A DNA stretch of 64,000 nucleotides from Streptomyces sp. ISL-96 (GCF_018614035.1 NZ_JAGGPA010000036.1:1-64000); one strand, 5' to 3'; positions 1 through 8,772 are shown, numbered from the stretch's first letter. Program-made: numbers and translations. The notes: generated from the letters alone by a model not told the origin.

Positions 1-29
1 GGCGGCGCCACTTCTATATTTCGTCGTTC

Positions 30-491
30 TTACGGAAGCTTGAGCCAGGGGCTACGGTAAGGGAGCGTGGCGTTCCCGCTGGACGTCCACGATATCTGCG
101 TATAAGTGGCGTAGGCCTCGCCCCGCTCGGCCGTGCTGTCGCGGAAGTCGGGGGCGGTGAACCGCTTATTGCGAATGCCTCCGCGGGGGCACGAGTGCAC
201 CTTCTGGGACATCAGCCTCGAATTGCCCGACCGGGCCACCCGAATGTGGATTTTGCAGGCGGGATGGCCGGAGCGAAGCGTGATGTACGCGTCGGGTCGG
301 CCCACACTGCGGCGCGGCGCGCTGATGCACGTCTTTATGTCGACATATGTGGCCCTGGTGGTCGAGCCTTCGGTATAGCTGTAGCAGCCACCACCACTCG
401 CCGCCTGGGCGCTGGGCCCCGTCATGACCGACGCGGCCACAATTCCGGCGACGCCGACCACTTGCGCCGTTTTTTGCATGAAGCGATTCAA
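30..491 (-). CDS. small secreted protein of unknown function
   Basis: I do not recognise the family. The 153-residue product has a Sec-type signal: an uncharged hydrophobic stretch (about residues 10-26) ending in a likely AQA cleavage site near residue 30. The mature part is about 120 residues, Ser/Thr/Arg-rich, with four cysteines spaced as for two disulfides, which suggests a small folded extracellular protein. The start used is TTG, six bases after a GGGGG stretch; an ATG four codons in (position 479) has no ribosome site. A perfect 9-bp inverted repeat sits just upstream. It is separated from the ABC transporter operon by a strong terminator. Confidence 0.7.
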   Translation of the reverse strand: MNRFMQKTAQVVGVAGIVAASVMTGPSAQAASGGGCYSYTEGSTTRATYVDIKTCISAPRRSVGRPDAYITLRSGHPACKIHIRVARSGNSRLMSQKVHSCPRGGIRNKRFTAPDFRDSTAERGEAYATYTQISWTSSGNATLPYRSPWLKLP

Positions 492-509
492 TGAAACCCC
501 CAGTTTTGA

Positions 510-529
510 CTCGCCGGAGATCCGGCGAG
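510..529. promoter_or_regulatory. perfect inverted repeat upstream of the secreted protein gene
   Basis: Arms CTCGCCGGA and TCCGGCGAG are separated by two bases. It lies about 20 bp before the TTG start of the small secreted protein. The near-zero spacer suits a dimeric repressor site better than a terminator. No regulator is identified. Confidence 0.4.
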
Positions 530-640
530 ACGGTCACCGCGCACACTATGGCGGCCTGTGAGCCGCGCATAGCGATCTTCGTGATTTCTGAGGTTTTCTT
601 GAGGTCGCGCCGGTACCCGGGTTTTGTGACCGTCACCAAC

Positions 641-677
641 GAATGGGCTCCGCCGCATTGCGCGGCGGAGCCCATTC
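641..677 (-). terminator. strong hairpin terminator after the amino-acid ABC operon
   Basis: A perfect 16-bp stem (641-656 with 662-677) with a five-base loop sits 29 bp past the stop codon of the ATP-binding protein gene. There is no T-run, as usual for Streptomyces terminators. It separates two same-strand units. Confidence 0.8.
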
Positions 678-705
678 GGTCGGCTCCTCAGAAGAGGGAT
701 GCCGG

Positions 706-1467
706 TCAGAGAACCTTCGAGAGGAACGCCTTCGTCCGGTCGTGCTGCGGGTTCGTCAGTACGTCGCGCGGGTTGCCCGACTCGACCACCACGCCATCGT
801 CCATGAAGACCAGCGCGTCGCCGACCTCACGGGCGAAGCCCATCTCGTGCGTGACGACGATCATCGTCATGCCGTCCTCGGCGAGACCGCGCATCACGTC
901 GAGTACGTCGCCCACCAGCTCGGGGTCGAGCGCCGACGTCGGCTCGTCGAAGAGCATCAGCTTCGGCTCCATCGCCAGCGCGCGGGCGATCGCCACGCGC
1001 TGCTGCTGGCCGCCGGAGAGCTGCGACGGGTAGTTCTTCGCCTTGTCGGCCAGGCCGACGCGGTCCAGCAGACGCTCGGCCCGCTCTCGGGCCACCGCCT
1101 TCGCCTCGCCCTTGACCTGGATCGGGGCTTCCATGACGTTTTCGAGCGCCGTCATGTGCGGGAAGAGGTTGAAGCGCTGGAAGACCATGCCGATGTCCCG
1201 GCGCTTCAGTGCGACCTCGCTGTCCTTCAGCTCGTACAGCTTGTCGCCCTTCTGGCGATAGCCGACCAGCTCGCCGTCGACGTACAGCCGGCCGGCGTTG
1301 ATCTGCTCCAGGTGGTTGATGCACCGCAGGAAGGTCGACTTGCCCGAGCCGGACGGACCGACCAGACAGAAGACCTCGCGCGGGGCGACCTCAAGGTCGA
1401 TGCCCTTGAGGATGTGGGCGGCGCCGAAGGACTTGTGTACGCCCTCGGCCTTCACCATGGGGGTCAT
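706..1467 (-). CDS. polar amino-acid ABC transporter, ATP-binding protein
   Basis: This is the ATPase subunit of a polar amino-acid importer (GlnQ/GluA-like). It has the Walker A motif GPSGSGKST near residues 38-46, the signature LSGGQQQR, Walker B LMLFDEP followed by TSALDP, and the switch His in VTHEMGF. The 253-residue length is normal for this family. It overlaps the permease gene by ATGA and is the last gene of a binding protein-permease-ATPase operon, closed by a strong hairpin. An alternative ATG three codons in is possible. The substrate is probably glutamate, glutamine or another polar amino acid; the sequence does not decide which. Confidence 0.93.
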   Translation of the reverse strand: MTPMVKAEGVHKSFGAAHILKGIDLEVAPREVFCLVGPSGSGKSTFLRCINHLEQINAGRLYVDGELVGYRQKGDKLYELKDSEVALKRRDIGMVFQRFNLFPHMTALENVMEAPIQVKGEAKAVARERAERLLDRVGLADKAKNYPSQLSGGQQQRVAIARALAMEPKLMLFDEPTSALDPELVGDVLDVMRGLAEDGMTMIVVTHEMGFAREVGDALVFMDDGVVVESGNPRDVLTNPQHDRTKAFLSKVL

Positions 1468-2414
1468 CGGGCTGCCTCCGCACCACTACGGTTGCTCAGG
1501 GACAGAATGTTGGCCCTGATCTTCTGCAAGGGAGTCCCGGGCAGGCTGCGGGTCGAACCGCGTGCGTAGTACCGCTCCAGGTAGTACTGGCCGATGCTGA
1601 AGACGGTCGTCAGAATCAGGTACCAGGCGGCGGCGAGGAACAGCATCTCCACCGGGGCGCCCGACGTCTGACCGATGTCCTGGGCCTGGCGGAGAAGTTC
1701 GTAGAACTGCACCGCGGAGACCAGCGAAGTCGTCTTGAGCATGTTGATGACTTCGTTGCCCGTCGGCGGCACGATCACGCGCATCGCCTGCGGGATCACG
1801 ATCCGGCGCAGCGTCTTGTTGTGGCTCATGCCCAGCGCGTGCGACGCCTCCGTCTGGCCCTCGTCGACCGAGAGGAGACCGGCGCGGCAGATCTCCGCCA
1901 TGTAGGCGGCCTCGTTGAGGCCCAGGCCGAGCAACGCCGTGAGCAGCGGCGTCATGAACGAGGACCAGTAGTCCTTGTAGATCGGCCCGAGGTTGATGTA
2001 CTCGAAGACCAGGCCCAGGTTGAACCAGACCATGAGCTGTACGAGCACCGGGGTGCCGCGGAAGAACCAGATGTACGACCACGCGATCGACGAGACCACG
2101 GGGTTCTTCGACAGCCGCATCACGGCCAGGACGATGCCGCCGAAGACGCCGATGGCCATCGACAGGACGGTCAGGAGCAGGGTTTGGCCCACACCGTCGA
2201 GGATCCGGTCGTCGAAGAAGTTGTCGGGAACGGCCGCCCAGTTGATCTTGCCCTGGGCGAAGGCGTAAACGATGGAGAAGAACAGAGCGACGGCGACGAC
2301 CGCGGACACGTAGCGCCCGTAGTGCCGGACCGGGATGGCCTTGATGGCCTCCGGTCCGCCCACGGGGGTCGGTGCGTCCTCGGGCCCGTCCGTCTTGTTG
2401 ACGTCAACAGTCAC
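1464..2414 (-). CDS. polar amino-acid ABC transporter, permease
   Basis: A membrane permease of the His/Glu/Gln/Arg/opine family, 316 residues. An N-terminal hydrophobic helix (about residues 37-53) precedes the transport domain, with several membrane segments after residue 78. The EAA loop is readable as the stretch around EASHALGMSHNKTLRRIVIPQ, where it contacts the ATPase. It starts with GTG 30 bp after the binding-protein gene and overlaps the ATPase gene by four bases, indicating coupled translation. The extended charged N-terminus of about 35 residues is common in actinomycete members. Confidence 0.92.
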   Translation of the reverse strand: MTVDVNKTDGPEDAPTPVGGPEAIKAIPVRHYGRYVSAVVAVALFFSIVYAFAQGKINWAAVPDNFFDDRILDGVGQTLLLTVLSMAIGVFGGIVLAVMRLSKNPVVSSIAWSYIWFFRGTPVLVQLMVWFNLGLVFEYINLGPIYKDYWSSFMTPLLTALLGLGLNEAAYMAEICRAGLLSVDEGQTEASHALGMSHNKTLRRIVIPQAMRVIVPPTGNEVINMLKTTSLVSAVQFYELLRQAQDIGQTSGAPVEMLFLAAAWYLILTTVFSIGQYYLERYYARGSTRSLPGTPLQKIRANILSLSNRSGAEAAR

Positions 2415-2444
2415 GGGTGGTGCCTTTCAGAGCTCGGCCGGTTT

Positions 2445-3407
2445 TCAGGAGCCACCGTTGATCTTGGCTTCCTTGATGGCGCCGGCCTTGACGCCCCACT
2501 TGGAGAGGATCTTGTCGTACTCGCCGTTATTGATGATCGCGTTGACAGCGAGTCGCAGCGCCTCGGTGAGCTCCTTGTTGTCCTTGGCGACCGCGATGCC
2601 GTACGGAGCGGCCTCGACCTGCTCGCCGACGAGCTCGAAGTCCTTGCCGCCGCCCGAGGTCTTCACGGCGTACGCCGCGACCGGGAAGTCGGAGGAGCCG
2701 GCGTCCCCGCCACCGCCGCGCAGGCGGGTCTGGGCCTGCTGGTCGTTGTCGAAGGACTCGATCGCGATCTTGCCCTTCTTGTCCTTCTCGCACTTCTTCG
2801 ACTCGGCCTTGGCCATGTCGTGCGAGACGGTGCCGCGCTGGAGGACTACCTTCTTGCCGCAGAGGTCGGACCAGCCCTTGATGCCCTGGGTCTTGCCCTT
2901 GGGGGTGTAGAAGGAGACGCCGGCGATGAAGTAGTCGACGAAGTCGACGCCCTCGCCGATCTTCTTGCCGGTCTCGGAGTCGATGCCCTCCTGGCGCTGC
3001 TTGGTGTCGGTCATGGCCGACATCGCGATGTCGTAACGCTTTGAGCGCAGGCCGGTGAGGAGGGTGTCGAAGGTGCCGTTCTCGAACTCGAACTTCACTC
3101 CGAGCTGCTTGCCGAGGGCCGCGGCGATGTCGGGGTCGATGCCGACCGTCTTGCCTGTCTTGTCCTTGAATTCGACCGGCGGGTAGGCGATGTCCGAGCC
3201 CACCTTGATGACGCCCTTGTCCTGGATGGCCTGCGGCAGCTTGTCGGCGAGCGGGGCGGACGAGACCTTGTCCGGGTCGTCCTTCTTGCCGCCGCCGGTC
3301 TGGTCGCCGCAGGCGGTCAGCAGCATCGTGCCCGCGACCGCGATCGCGCCGACCGCGACAATCCGGGACTTGATGGCGGTCGTACGGCGGATGGTGCGTG
3401 CGGTCAT
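2445..3407 (-). CDS. amino-acid ABC transporter, substrate-binding lipoprotein
   Basis: An extracellular solute-binding protein of family 3 (about 320 residues). The N-terminus MTARTIRRTTAIKSR is followed by a hydrophobic stretch and the lipobox LLTAC, so the mature protein is lipid-anchored at that cysteine. Typical family-3 stretches follow: KVGSDIAYPPVEF near the mature N-terminus and FDTLLTGLRSKRYDIAMSAM in the first lobe. The ATG at 3407 was chosen because GGAGGAACC precedes it at proper spacing; an in-frame start 16 codons upstream lacks this. It is the first gene of the three-gene importer. Confidence 0.93.
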   Translation of the reverse strand: MTARTIRRTTAIKSRIVAVGAIAVAGTMLLTACGDQTGGGKKDDPDKVSSAPLADKLPQAIQDKGVIKVGSDIAYPPVEFKDKTGKTVGIDPDIAAALGKQLGVKFEFENGTFDTLLTGLRSKRYDIAMSAMTDTKQRQEGIDSETGKKIGEGVDFVDYFIAGVSFYTPKGKTQGIKGWSDLCGKKVVLQRGTVSHDMAKAESKKCEKDKKGKIAIESFDNDQQAQTRLRGGGGDAGSSDFPVAAYAVKTSGGGKDFELVGEQVEAAPYGIAVAKDNKELTEALRLAVNAIINNGEYDKILSKWGVKAGAIKEAKINGGS

Positions 3408-3928
3408 GGGTGGTTCCTCCAGCGGGACGGGGGAGTGGCCTGGGAGGTCGGGCACACTACTTCGAGTATCGCGACCTCGTGTGATTACGGCATCTTGCCA
3501 TTCGGACTAGCCCATTCAGGGCTCCAGTCATGTCAAAATCGGGTAACGGGTGACCCCCGAATCTCAACAGGCCGGTACATCAAGGCCGGACCATCTGTTG
3601 AGCACTGCCGTTCCGGCCGGAAAATCTTCGGTCCGTCTCGCCATTCGGAACCGATTCATGCAACAAACCGGACTTGTCCGTACATGTGTGCATGAGTCGT
3701 GTCACCGAGGTGATATGGGCTCTCGTTGATGCCGCCGATCAGGTAGAAAAGACGGTTACACCCCTCATCCGGGGCTCAGGGCGCGTGTGCGGCGCGCCCG
3801 CGCGTACGTACCTCCTCTCTGCCAGGGCGGGCCAACCGCCTGGTGCAGGGAACGGACGCGGTGCCCGCCCACCCCTCCTCAACCAGGAGCGGCCACCCTC
3901 AATTGATGAAGACTTAAGGGGTAAAACA
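3408..3928. other. divergent intergenic region between ABC operon and malic enzyme
   Basis: About 520 bp without a convincing gene. It must hold the promoters of the leftward transporter operon and the rightward malic enzyme gene. The sequence is less GC-rich than its neighbours. The frame open upstream of the malic enzyme start has no family-like sequence. I could not assign a specific operator. Confidence 0.5.
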
Positions 3929-5152
3929 ATGGCAGCGGAGATCGTCAATCCTCGCAGCGACAGCAGCACGGACAACAGTGCGGAAGGTGCTCCGGAGGAG
4001 CCCTTCGATCCGGCCTTCGCCCTGCACCGGGGCGGCAAGATGGCCATCCAGGCGACCGTTCCGGTGCGCGACAAGGACGACCTGTCCCTCGCGTACACGC
4101 CGGGCGTCGCCAAGGTGTGCAGCGCGATCGCGGAGCAGCCCGAGCTCGTGAACGACTACACCTGGAAGTCGAACGTCGTGGCCGTCGTGACGGACGGTAC
4201 GGCGGTTCTGGGGCTCGGTGACATCGGTCCCGAGGCCTCGCTCCCCGTCATGGAGGGCAAAGCGATCCTCTTCAAGCAGTTCGGTGGCGTCGACGCGGTT
4301 CCGATCGCGCTCGCGACGACCGACGTGGAAGAGATCATCGAGACCGTCGTGCGGCTCGCCCCGTCCTTCGGCGGCGTGAACCTGGAAGACATCTCGGCGC
4401 CGCGTTGCTTCGAGATCGAGCGCCGGCTCCAGGAGGAGCTGGACATTCCGGTCTTCCACGACGACCAGCACGGCACGGCCGTGGTCACCCTGGCCGCGCT
4501 GCGCAATGCCGCCAAGCTCACCGGCCGTACGCTCGGCGACCTGCGCGCCGTGATCTCGGGCGCGGGTGCGGCCGGGGTTGCCATCGCGAAGTTCCTGCTG
4601 GCGGCGGGGCTCGGTGACGTGGCCGTGGCCGACCGCAAGGGCATCGTCAGCCGGGACCGCGAGGATCTGACGGACGTCAAGCGCGAGCTGGCCGAGATCA
4701 CGAACCGGGCGGGGCTGAGCGGCTCGCTGGAGACGGCGCTGGCCGGTGCCGATGTCTTCATCGGTGTTTCCGGCGGTACGGTGCCGGAGCCGGCGGTGGC
4801 TTCGATGGCGCCGGACGCGTTCGTGTTCGCCATGGCCAACCCGAACCCCGAGGTTCACCCGGACGTCGCGCACAAGTACGCGGCGGTTGTCGCGACCGGG
4901 CGCAGCGACTACCCGAACCAGATCAACAACGTTCTGGCCTTCCCGGGGATCTTCGCGGGTGCGCTTCAGGTGCGGGCGTCGCGGATCACCGAGGGCATGA
5001 AGATCGCCGCGGCGAACGCGCTGGCGGATGTCGTCGGTGACGCGCTGGCCGCGGACTACGTGATCCCGTCCCCGTTCGACGAGCGGGTCGCCCCGGCCGT
5101 CACTGCGGCGGTGGCCGCGGCTGCCCGCGCGGAGGGTGTGGCGCGGCGGTAG
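3929..5152 (+). CDS. NAD(P)-dependent malic enzyme (malate oxidoreductase)
   Basis: Decarboxylates malate to pyruvate with NAD(P) reduction, linking the TCA cycle to pyruvate. The 407-residue product has the short bacterial malic enzyme layout. An N-terminal catalytic domain includes SLAYTPGVA and the conserved lysine region WKSNVVAVVTDG. The metal-binding stretch is IPVFHDDQHGTA, and the Rossmann dinucleotide motif is GAGAAGVA. The ATG at 3929 follows TTAAGGGG; an upstream in-frame extension of 85 codons shows no family-like sequence and was rejected. A strong hairpin terminator follows the stop codon. Confidence 0.95.
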   Translation: MAAEIVNPRSDSSTDNSAEGAPEEPFDPAFALHRGGKMAIQATVPVRDKDDLSLAYTPGVAKVCSAIAEQPELVNDYTWKSNVVAVVTDGTAVLGLGDIGPEASLPVMEGKAILFKQFGGVDAVPIALATTDVEEIIETVVRLAPSFGGVNLEDISAPRCFEIERRLQEELDIPVFHDDQHGTAVVTLAALRNAAKLTGRTLGDLRAVISGAGAAGVAIAKFLLAAGLGDVAVADRKGIVSRDREDLTDVKRELAEITNRAGLSGSLETALAGADVFIGVSGGTVPEPAVASMAPDAFVFAMANPNPEVHPDVAHKYAAVVATGRSDYPNQINNVLAFPGIFAGALQVRASRITEGMKIAAANALADVVGDALAADYVIPSPFDERVAPAVTAAVAAAARAEGVARR

Positions 5153-5176
5153 GCGCTCCTGGCTTTACGCAGGCAT

Positions 5177-5221
5177 ACGGGCCGTGGCGTCCCCCCGCTG
5201 AGGGGTGGCGGCACGGCCCGT
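5177..5221 (+). terminator. terminator after malic enzyme
   Basis: Outer arms ACGGGCCGTG and CACGGCCCGT are perfectly complementary (10 bp), and an inner CCCC/GGGG pair extends the hairpin. It starts 25 bp past the malic enzyme stop and has no T-run. Confidence 0.8.
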
Positions 5222-5348
5222 GCGCGTTCCGGTGCGCGGGAGCGTATGCAAGCGCCGGCAACCGGCGCCTGCCCCCGTTTGCTGAGTTGACGTGTGTCAC
5301 ACCAATGCGTGGTTCCGCCACGCACCCGCCCGGCCTATCGTCATGGTC

Positions 5349-6314
5349 ATGTTCGCTGCCTACGCCGCCCGCATCGACCGCGACCACCCGCTCAACGGCC
5401 TTGAGCTGGGTGAGCGGCCCGCGCCCGAGGTGAAACCCGGCTGGACCACCGTCAACGTGAAGGCCGCCTCCCTCAATCACCACGACCTCTGGTCCCTGCG
5501 CGGCGTCGGCCTCGGTGAGGAGGCTCTGCCGATGATTCTCGGCTGCGACGCCGCCGGCATCGACGCCGACGGCAACGAGGTCGTCGTGCACTCCGTCATC
5601 GGCGAGACCGGCCACGGCGTCGGCCCGCGCGAGAAGCGGTCGATCCTGACCGAGAAGTACCAGGGCACCTTCGCCGAGCAGGTCACCGTCCCCGTGTGGA
5701 ACGTGCTGCCGAAGCCCAAGGAGCTGTCGTTCGCGGAGGCCGCGTGCCTGCCGACCGCCTGGCTCACGGCGTACCGCATGCTCTTCACCAACGCCGGCGT
5801 ACGCCCCGGCGACAGCGTCCTCGTGCAGGGCGCCGGCGGCGGTGTCGCGACCGCCGCGATCGTGCTCGGCAAGGCGGCCGGGCTCAGGATGTACGCCACC
5901 AGCCGCGACGAGGCCAAGCGCAAGCGCGCCGTCGAGCTCGGCGCGGTGGAGGCGTTCGAGCCGGGCGCGCGGCTGCCGCAGCGCGTGGACGCGGTGATCG
6001 AGACCGTCGGCGCCGCCACCTGGTCGCACTCGGTGAAGTCCCTGCGGCCCGGCGGCACGCTGGTGATCTCGGGCGCGACGAGCGGCCCCAACCCGCCGTC
6101 CGCCGAGCTGAACCGGATCTTCTTCCTGGAGCTCAAGGTCGTCGGCTCGACGATGGGATCCAAGGACGAGCTGGAGGACCTGCTGTCCTTCTGCGCGGCG
6201 ACCGGCGTACGCCCCGTCATCGACGAGGTGCTGCCGCTCGACCGCGCCCGCGAGGGTTTCGATCGGATGGCGGGCGGCGACCTCTTCGGGAAGATCGTGC
6301 TGACTACCTCTTGA
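5349..6314 (+). CDS. zinc-binding dehydrogenase / quinone oxidoreductase-like protein
   Basis: Medium-chain dehydrogenase/reductase superfamily, about 321 residues. The N-terminal GroES-like domain contains SLNHHDLWSLRG and LGCDAAG. A Rossmann domain for NAD(P)H has VLVQGAGGGVATAAI. The structural-zinc cysteine cluster of classical alcohol dehydrogenases is absent, so a zinc-independent quinone-oxidoreductase-type enzyme is likeliest. The ATG at 5349 gives the usual N-terminus; an ATG two codons earlier is possible. It follows the malic enzyme terminator, so it has its own promoter. The substrate is unknown. Confidence 0.87.
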   Translation: MFAAYAARIDRDHPLNGLELGERPAPEVKPGWTTVNVKAASLNHHDLWSLRGVGLGEEALPMILGCDAAGIDADGNEVVVHSVIGETGHGVGPREKRSILTEKYQGTFAEQVTVPVWNVLPKPKELSFAEAACLPTAWLTAYRMLFTNAGVRPGDSVLVQGAGGGVATAAIVLGKAAGLRMYATSRDEAKRKRAVELGAVEAFEPGARLPQRVDAVIETVGAATWSHSVKSLRPGGTLVISGATSGPNPPSAELNRIFFLELKVVGSTMGSKDELEDLLSFCAATGVRPVIDEVLPLDRAREGFDRMAGGDLFGKIVLTTS

Positions 6315-6383
6315 TGGTCCGTCAGTTCTGCTGATTGCCTCTCCGGTACGCGTTACGCGTCCACGTGTGCTGGAGGGGTGTCC

Positions 6384-7802
6384 ATGCGAACGTTCAGAGG
6401 CATTGGTGCTTTCGTCTGTACGGTCGCGCTGGCGGCCGGGGTCCTGACCCCGGCCGCCAACGCGGAGAACGCGGAGGAAGGCGGGGGCGGTATACCGCGG
6501 CTCACCGACGACCGCGGCCGCGTCATCACCCTGCGCGGCTGGAACGTCGAGGACAAGACGAACCGCGGTGAGAAGGCGCTCGCCGCCATCACGGAGCGGC
6601 ACTTCCGCGACCTGAACGCCAACGGTTTCAACTTCGCCCGGCTGCTCGTCTTCTGGGACGACCTGGAACCCCGCCGGGGGCAGTACAGCGCGGCGTACCT
6701 CCGCAAGATCGAGCGGATCCTGGACTGGGCCGACACGTACGACATCCAGGTGCTGATCGACGCCCACCAGGACGTCTTCGGCCCGGCCTTCGGGCATCGC
6801 GGCATCCCCGAGTGGGCGACGCGCACCGACGGGCTGCCGTTCACGCCGAATCCCGACGACTGGTTCTCGGAGTATTTCCAGCCGGCCGTGCAGCGCGCCT
6901 TCACCCACCTCTACGAGGACCCGGATCTGCAGCGTGCCCAGGCCGCCATGTGGCGCGTGCTCGCCGACCGGTTCGAGGGGCATCCGGCCGTGCTGGGGTA
7001 CGACCTGATCAATGAGCCGATGGGTGAGCTGGGGGAGGGCGAGGACCTGCCCACCGCCGCCCGCCGGATCGAGCGCGACCAGATCACGCCGATGCACAAC
7101 CGCCTCGCGGACGCGGTACGTTCCGTCGACCGCGACAACTGGGTGTTCGTCGAGCCGACGCCGATCGTGGGCGAGGGCGTGCCGACCGGCCTCGGAAAGA
7201 TCAAGGACCCGAAGGTCGTGTACGCCCCGCACTTCTACAACACCGCGATGGAGGCGGGCGCCGACTACGACCCGGCGGCCGGCTGGATCGAGTCGTACGA
7301 AGCGGCTGTCACGGCGTATCCGAAGGAGCACCGGGTGCCGGTGGTGGTGGGGGAGTGGGGGCCTCTCAACAACGCCCTCCCCAACATGGGGCGTTTCTAC
7401 CGCGAGGCGCTGGCGTCCATGAACCGCTACAGCTCCGGCTGGGCGGGCTATGTGTGGTGTTACGGCGGTGGCTACTGCGCGGTGGACGGGGCGGGGAAGT
7501 TCCGTACGAACAAGGAGCAGACGGCGTCGCCGTACGCGTCCGCTGTCGCGGGCCGGGTGCGATCCGAGTCGTACGACCCGGCGACGCGGACCTACCGCCT
7601 CTCGTACGTCGCCTCCGGGCGCGGCGCCGCTACCGAGCTGTCGCTGCCGTCGCGCGCCCGTGACTGGCGAGTGGCGGTGGAGGGGGCGGCGTGGGTGCTG
7701 GGCGGGCGGATCCATGCCCGGCCGGGTGCGCGGATCTCGGTGACGGTCGGTCCGGACCCCTTCGTGTCAACTGTGGTTGACGGTCGCGGCGTGTCAATGT
7801 AG
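6384..7802 (+). CDS. secreted GH5 endoglycoceramidase-like glycoside hydrolase
   Basis: A secreted cellulase-fold (GH5) enzyme resembling actinomycete endoglycoceramidases, which release glycans from glycosphingolipids. A signal peptide (about residues 1-27, ending in AANA) precedes the TIM barrel. The expected acid/base Glu is in YDLINEPM and the nucleophile in VVVGEWGP; the substrate-site stretch LIDAHQDVF is also present. About 110 C-terminal residues form a beta-rich tail typical of this subgroup. The ATG at 6384 follows GGAGG by seven bases; an in-frame GTG two codons earlier is too close to it. The last 40 bp overlap two operator-like repeats of the next gene. The exact glycan substrate is inferred. 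Confidence 0.86.
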   Translation: MRTFRGIGAFVCTVALAAGVLTPAANAENAEEGGGGIPRLTDDRGRVITLRGWNVEDKTNRGEKALAAITERHFRDLNANGFNFARLLVFWDDLEPRRGQYSAAYLRKIERILDWADTYDIQVLIDAHQDVFGPAFGHRGIPEWATRTDGLPFTPNPDDWFSEYFQPAVQRAFTHLYEDPDLQRAQAAMWRVLADRFEGHPAVLGYDLINEPMGELGEGEDLPTAARRIERDQITPMHNRLADAVRSVDRDNWVFVEPTPIVGEGVPTGLGKIKDPKVVYAPHFYNTAMEAGADYDPAAGWIESYEAAVTAYPKEHRVPVVVGEWGPLNNALPNMGRFYREALASMNRYSSGWAGYVWCYGGGYCAVDGAGKFRTNKEQTASPYASAVAGRVRSESYDPATRTYRLSYVASGRGAATELSLPSRARDWRVAVEGAAWVLGGRIHARPGARISVTVGPDPFVSTVVDGRGVSM

Positions 7803-7810
7803 GTTGACAC
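7764..7810 (+). promoter_or_regulatory. twin operators over the HTH gene start
   Basis: Two copies of a dyad GTGTCAAY-N4-GTTGAC lie 27 bp apart centre to centre. The first has GTCAAC/GTTGAC arms at 7766-7781. The second has perfect GTGTCAA/TTGACAC arms at 7791-7810 and ends two bases before the ATG at 7813. They overlap the end of the upstream hydrolase gene. This position suits autorepression by the downstream HTH protein. The sites are seen directly; the binding protein is inferred. Confidence 0.7.
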
Positions 7811-7812
7811 GC

Positions 7813-8022
7813 ATGACCAATGCAACGGATCTCGCCGAGCGCGCGGGCGATCGCGACCCACGGGTCGGGCTGCGCGCTGTTGTCGCCCTGCGGCGGCTGC
7901 TGGAGCAGCTCGAAGCCGTGCAAGTGAGGAGTGCCCGCGCCCAGGGCTGGTCGTGGCAGGAGATCGCGGCCGAACTGGGCGTCAGTCGGCAGGCCGTCCA
8001 CAAGAAGTACGGGAGGCGTTGA
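7813..8022 (+). CDS. small helix-turn-helix regulator
   Basis: A 69-residue protein, mostly one DNA-binding domain. Its C-terminal half reads as a clear HTH: AQGWSWQEIAAELGVSRQAVHKKYGRR, a two-part motif ending at the recognition helix (given in pieces: WSWQEIAAELG then VSRQAVHKKYG). The acidic/Arg N-terminus may form a helix for dimerisation. It overlaps the Clp-N gene by one base (TGATG), so the two are translationally coupled and probably act together. Two identical dyads lie over its promoter and start, suggesting autoregulation. Confidence 0.85.
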   Translation: MTNATDLAERAGDRDPRVGLRAVVALRRLLEQLEAVQVRSARAQGWSWQEIAAELGVSRQAVHKKYGRR

Positions 8023-8615
8023 TGTTCGAGCGGTTTACGAAGAGTGCCCGGGGTGCGGTGAAGGGTGCGGTCGTCCAGGCGGAACGCGCGGACGCGGACT
8101 CGGTCACCGAGGAGCATCTGCTGCTGGCCCTGCTGGACCAGGAGGGCACGCGCTCGTCCTTCGCGTTCGCCTCGCTGGGCATCGCCGGACGGCGGGAAGC
8201 GGTGGCGCGGGCGCTGGCCGATGCGCGGCGCCGGGGTGGCCTGTCGAAGGCGGACCAGGAGGCGCTCGCCGGTATCGGCATCGACGTCGCGGAGATCGTG
8301 TCGAAGGTCGAGCAGGCGCACGGCGAGGGCGTCATGCAGTCCGGCCGCGGCCCGAAGCGCGGTCTGCTGACGGGGCACCGCCCGTTCACGCCGCAGGCGA
8401 AGGCCGTGCTGGTGAAGTCCCTGCGGGTCGCGCTGGGTCGCGGTGACCGGCGCATCGGCGACGAGCACCTGCTGCTGGCGCTGGTCGCGCAGCCGGGCGC
8501 GGTGGCCGACGTACTCGCGGAGTACGGCGCGACGTACGGGGCGGTGGAGCGGGGGCTGTTCGGGGGCGGCTCGGTGGGGGGCGCCGGTGGCGGCGGCGAG
8601 GCCGCGGTGGGGTGA
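8022..8615 (+). CDS. Clp N-terminal-domain protein
   Basis: A 198-residue protein carrying two Clp repeat (ClpC/ClpA N-domain) units: one around SVTEEHLLLALLDQ and one around RIGDEHLLLALVAQ. There is no AAA+ ATPase module, so it is not a complete Clp chaperone. Such stand-alone domains can act as adaptors, inhibitors or substrate-binding modules of ClpC-type unfoldases. It is coupled to the HTH gene, so a proteostasis-responsive switch is a reasonable inference. The C-terminus is Gly-rich. Confidence 0.85.
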   Translation: MFERFTKSARGAVKGAVVQAERADADSVTEEHLLLALLDQEGTRSSFAFASLGIAGRREAVARALADARRRGGLSKADQEALAGIGIDVAEIVSKVEQAHGEGVMQSGRGPKRGLLTGHRPFTPQAKAVLVKSLRVALGRGDRRIGDEHLLLALVAQPGAVADVLAEYGATYGAVERGLFGGGSVGGAGGGGEAAVG

Positions 8616-8675
8616 CGGGGCGCGGGCTTGGGTGCGGGTGCGCGGGGTGCGGGGCGGGTGTGGTGCGCTGCGGGT

Positions 8676-8763
8676 GCCTGCGGCGCTTTCCTCTACCCGC
8701 CCCAGACCCCGCTCCTCAAACGCCGGAGGGGCTGGATGGTGCGGCCGAGTCCAGCCCCTCCGG
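8676..8763. repeat. dispersed Streptomyces intergenic element with terminator hairpin
   Basis: The segment at 8676-8703 matches 52648-52675 at 26 of 28 positions. Its right half carries CTCAAACGCCGGAGGGGCT, found in related form at 48661-48684 and 52724-52747. Bases 8723-8736 and 8750-8763 are a perfect 14-bp inverted repeat that acts as the terminator between the converging Clp-N and PadR genes. Confidence 0.75.
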
Positions 8764-8772
8764 GGTCTGGGG

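Noticed and set aside
3674..3928. 85-codon extension of malic enzyme
   Set aside because: The extension has no family-like sequence, and the ribosome site lies directly before the ATG at 3929.
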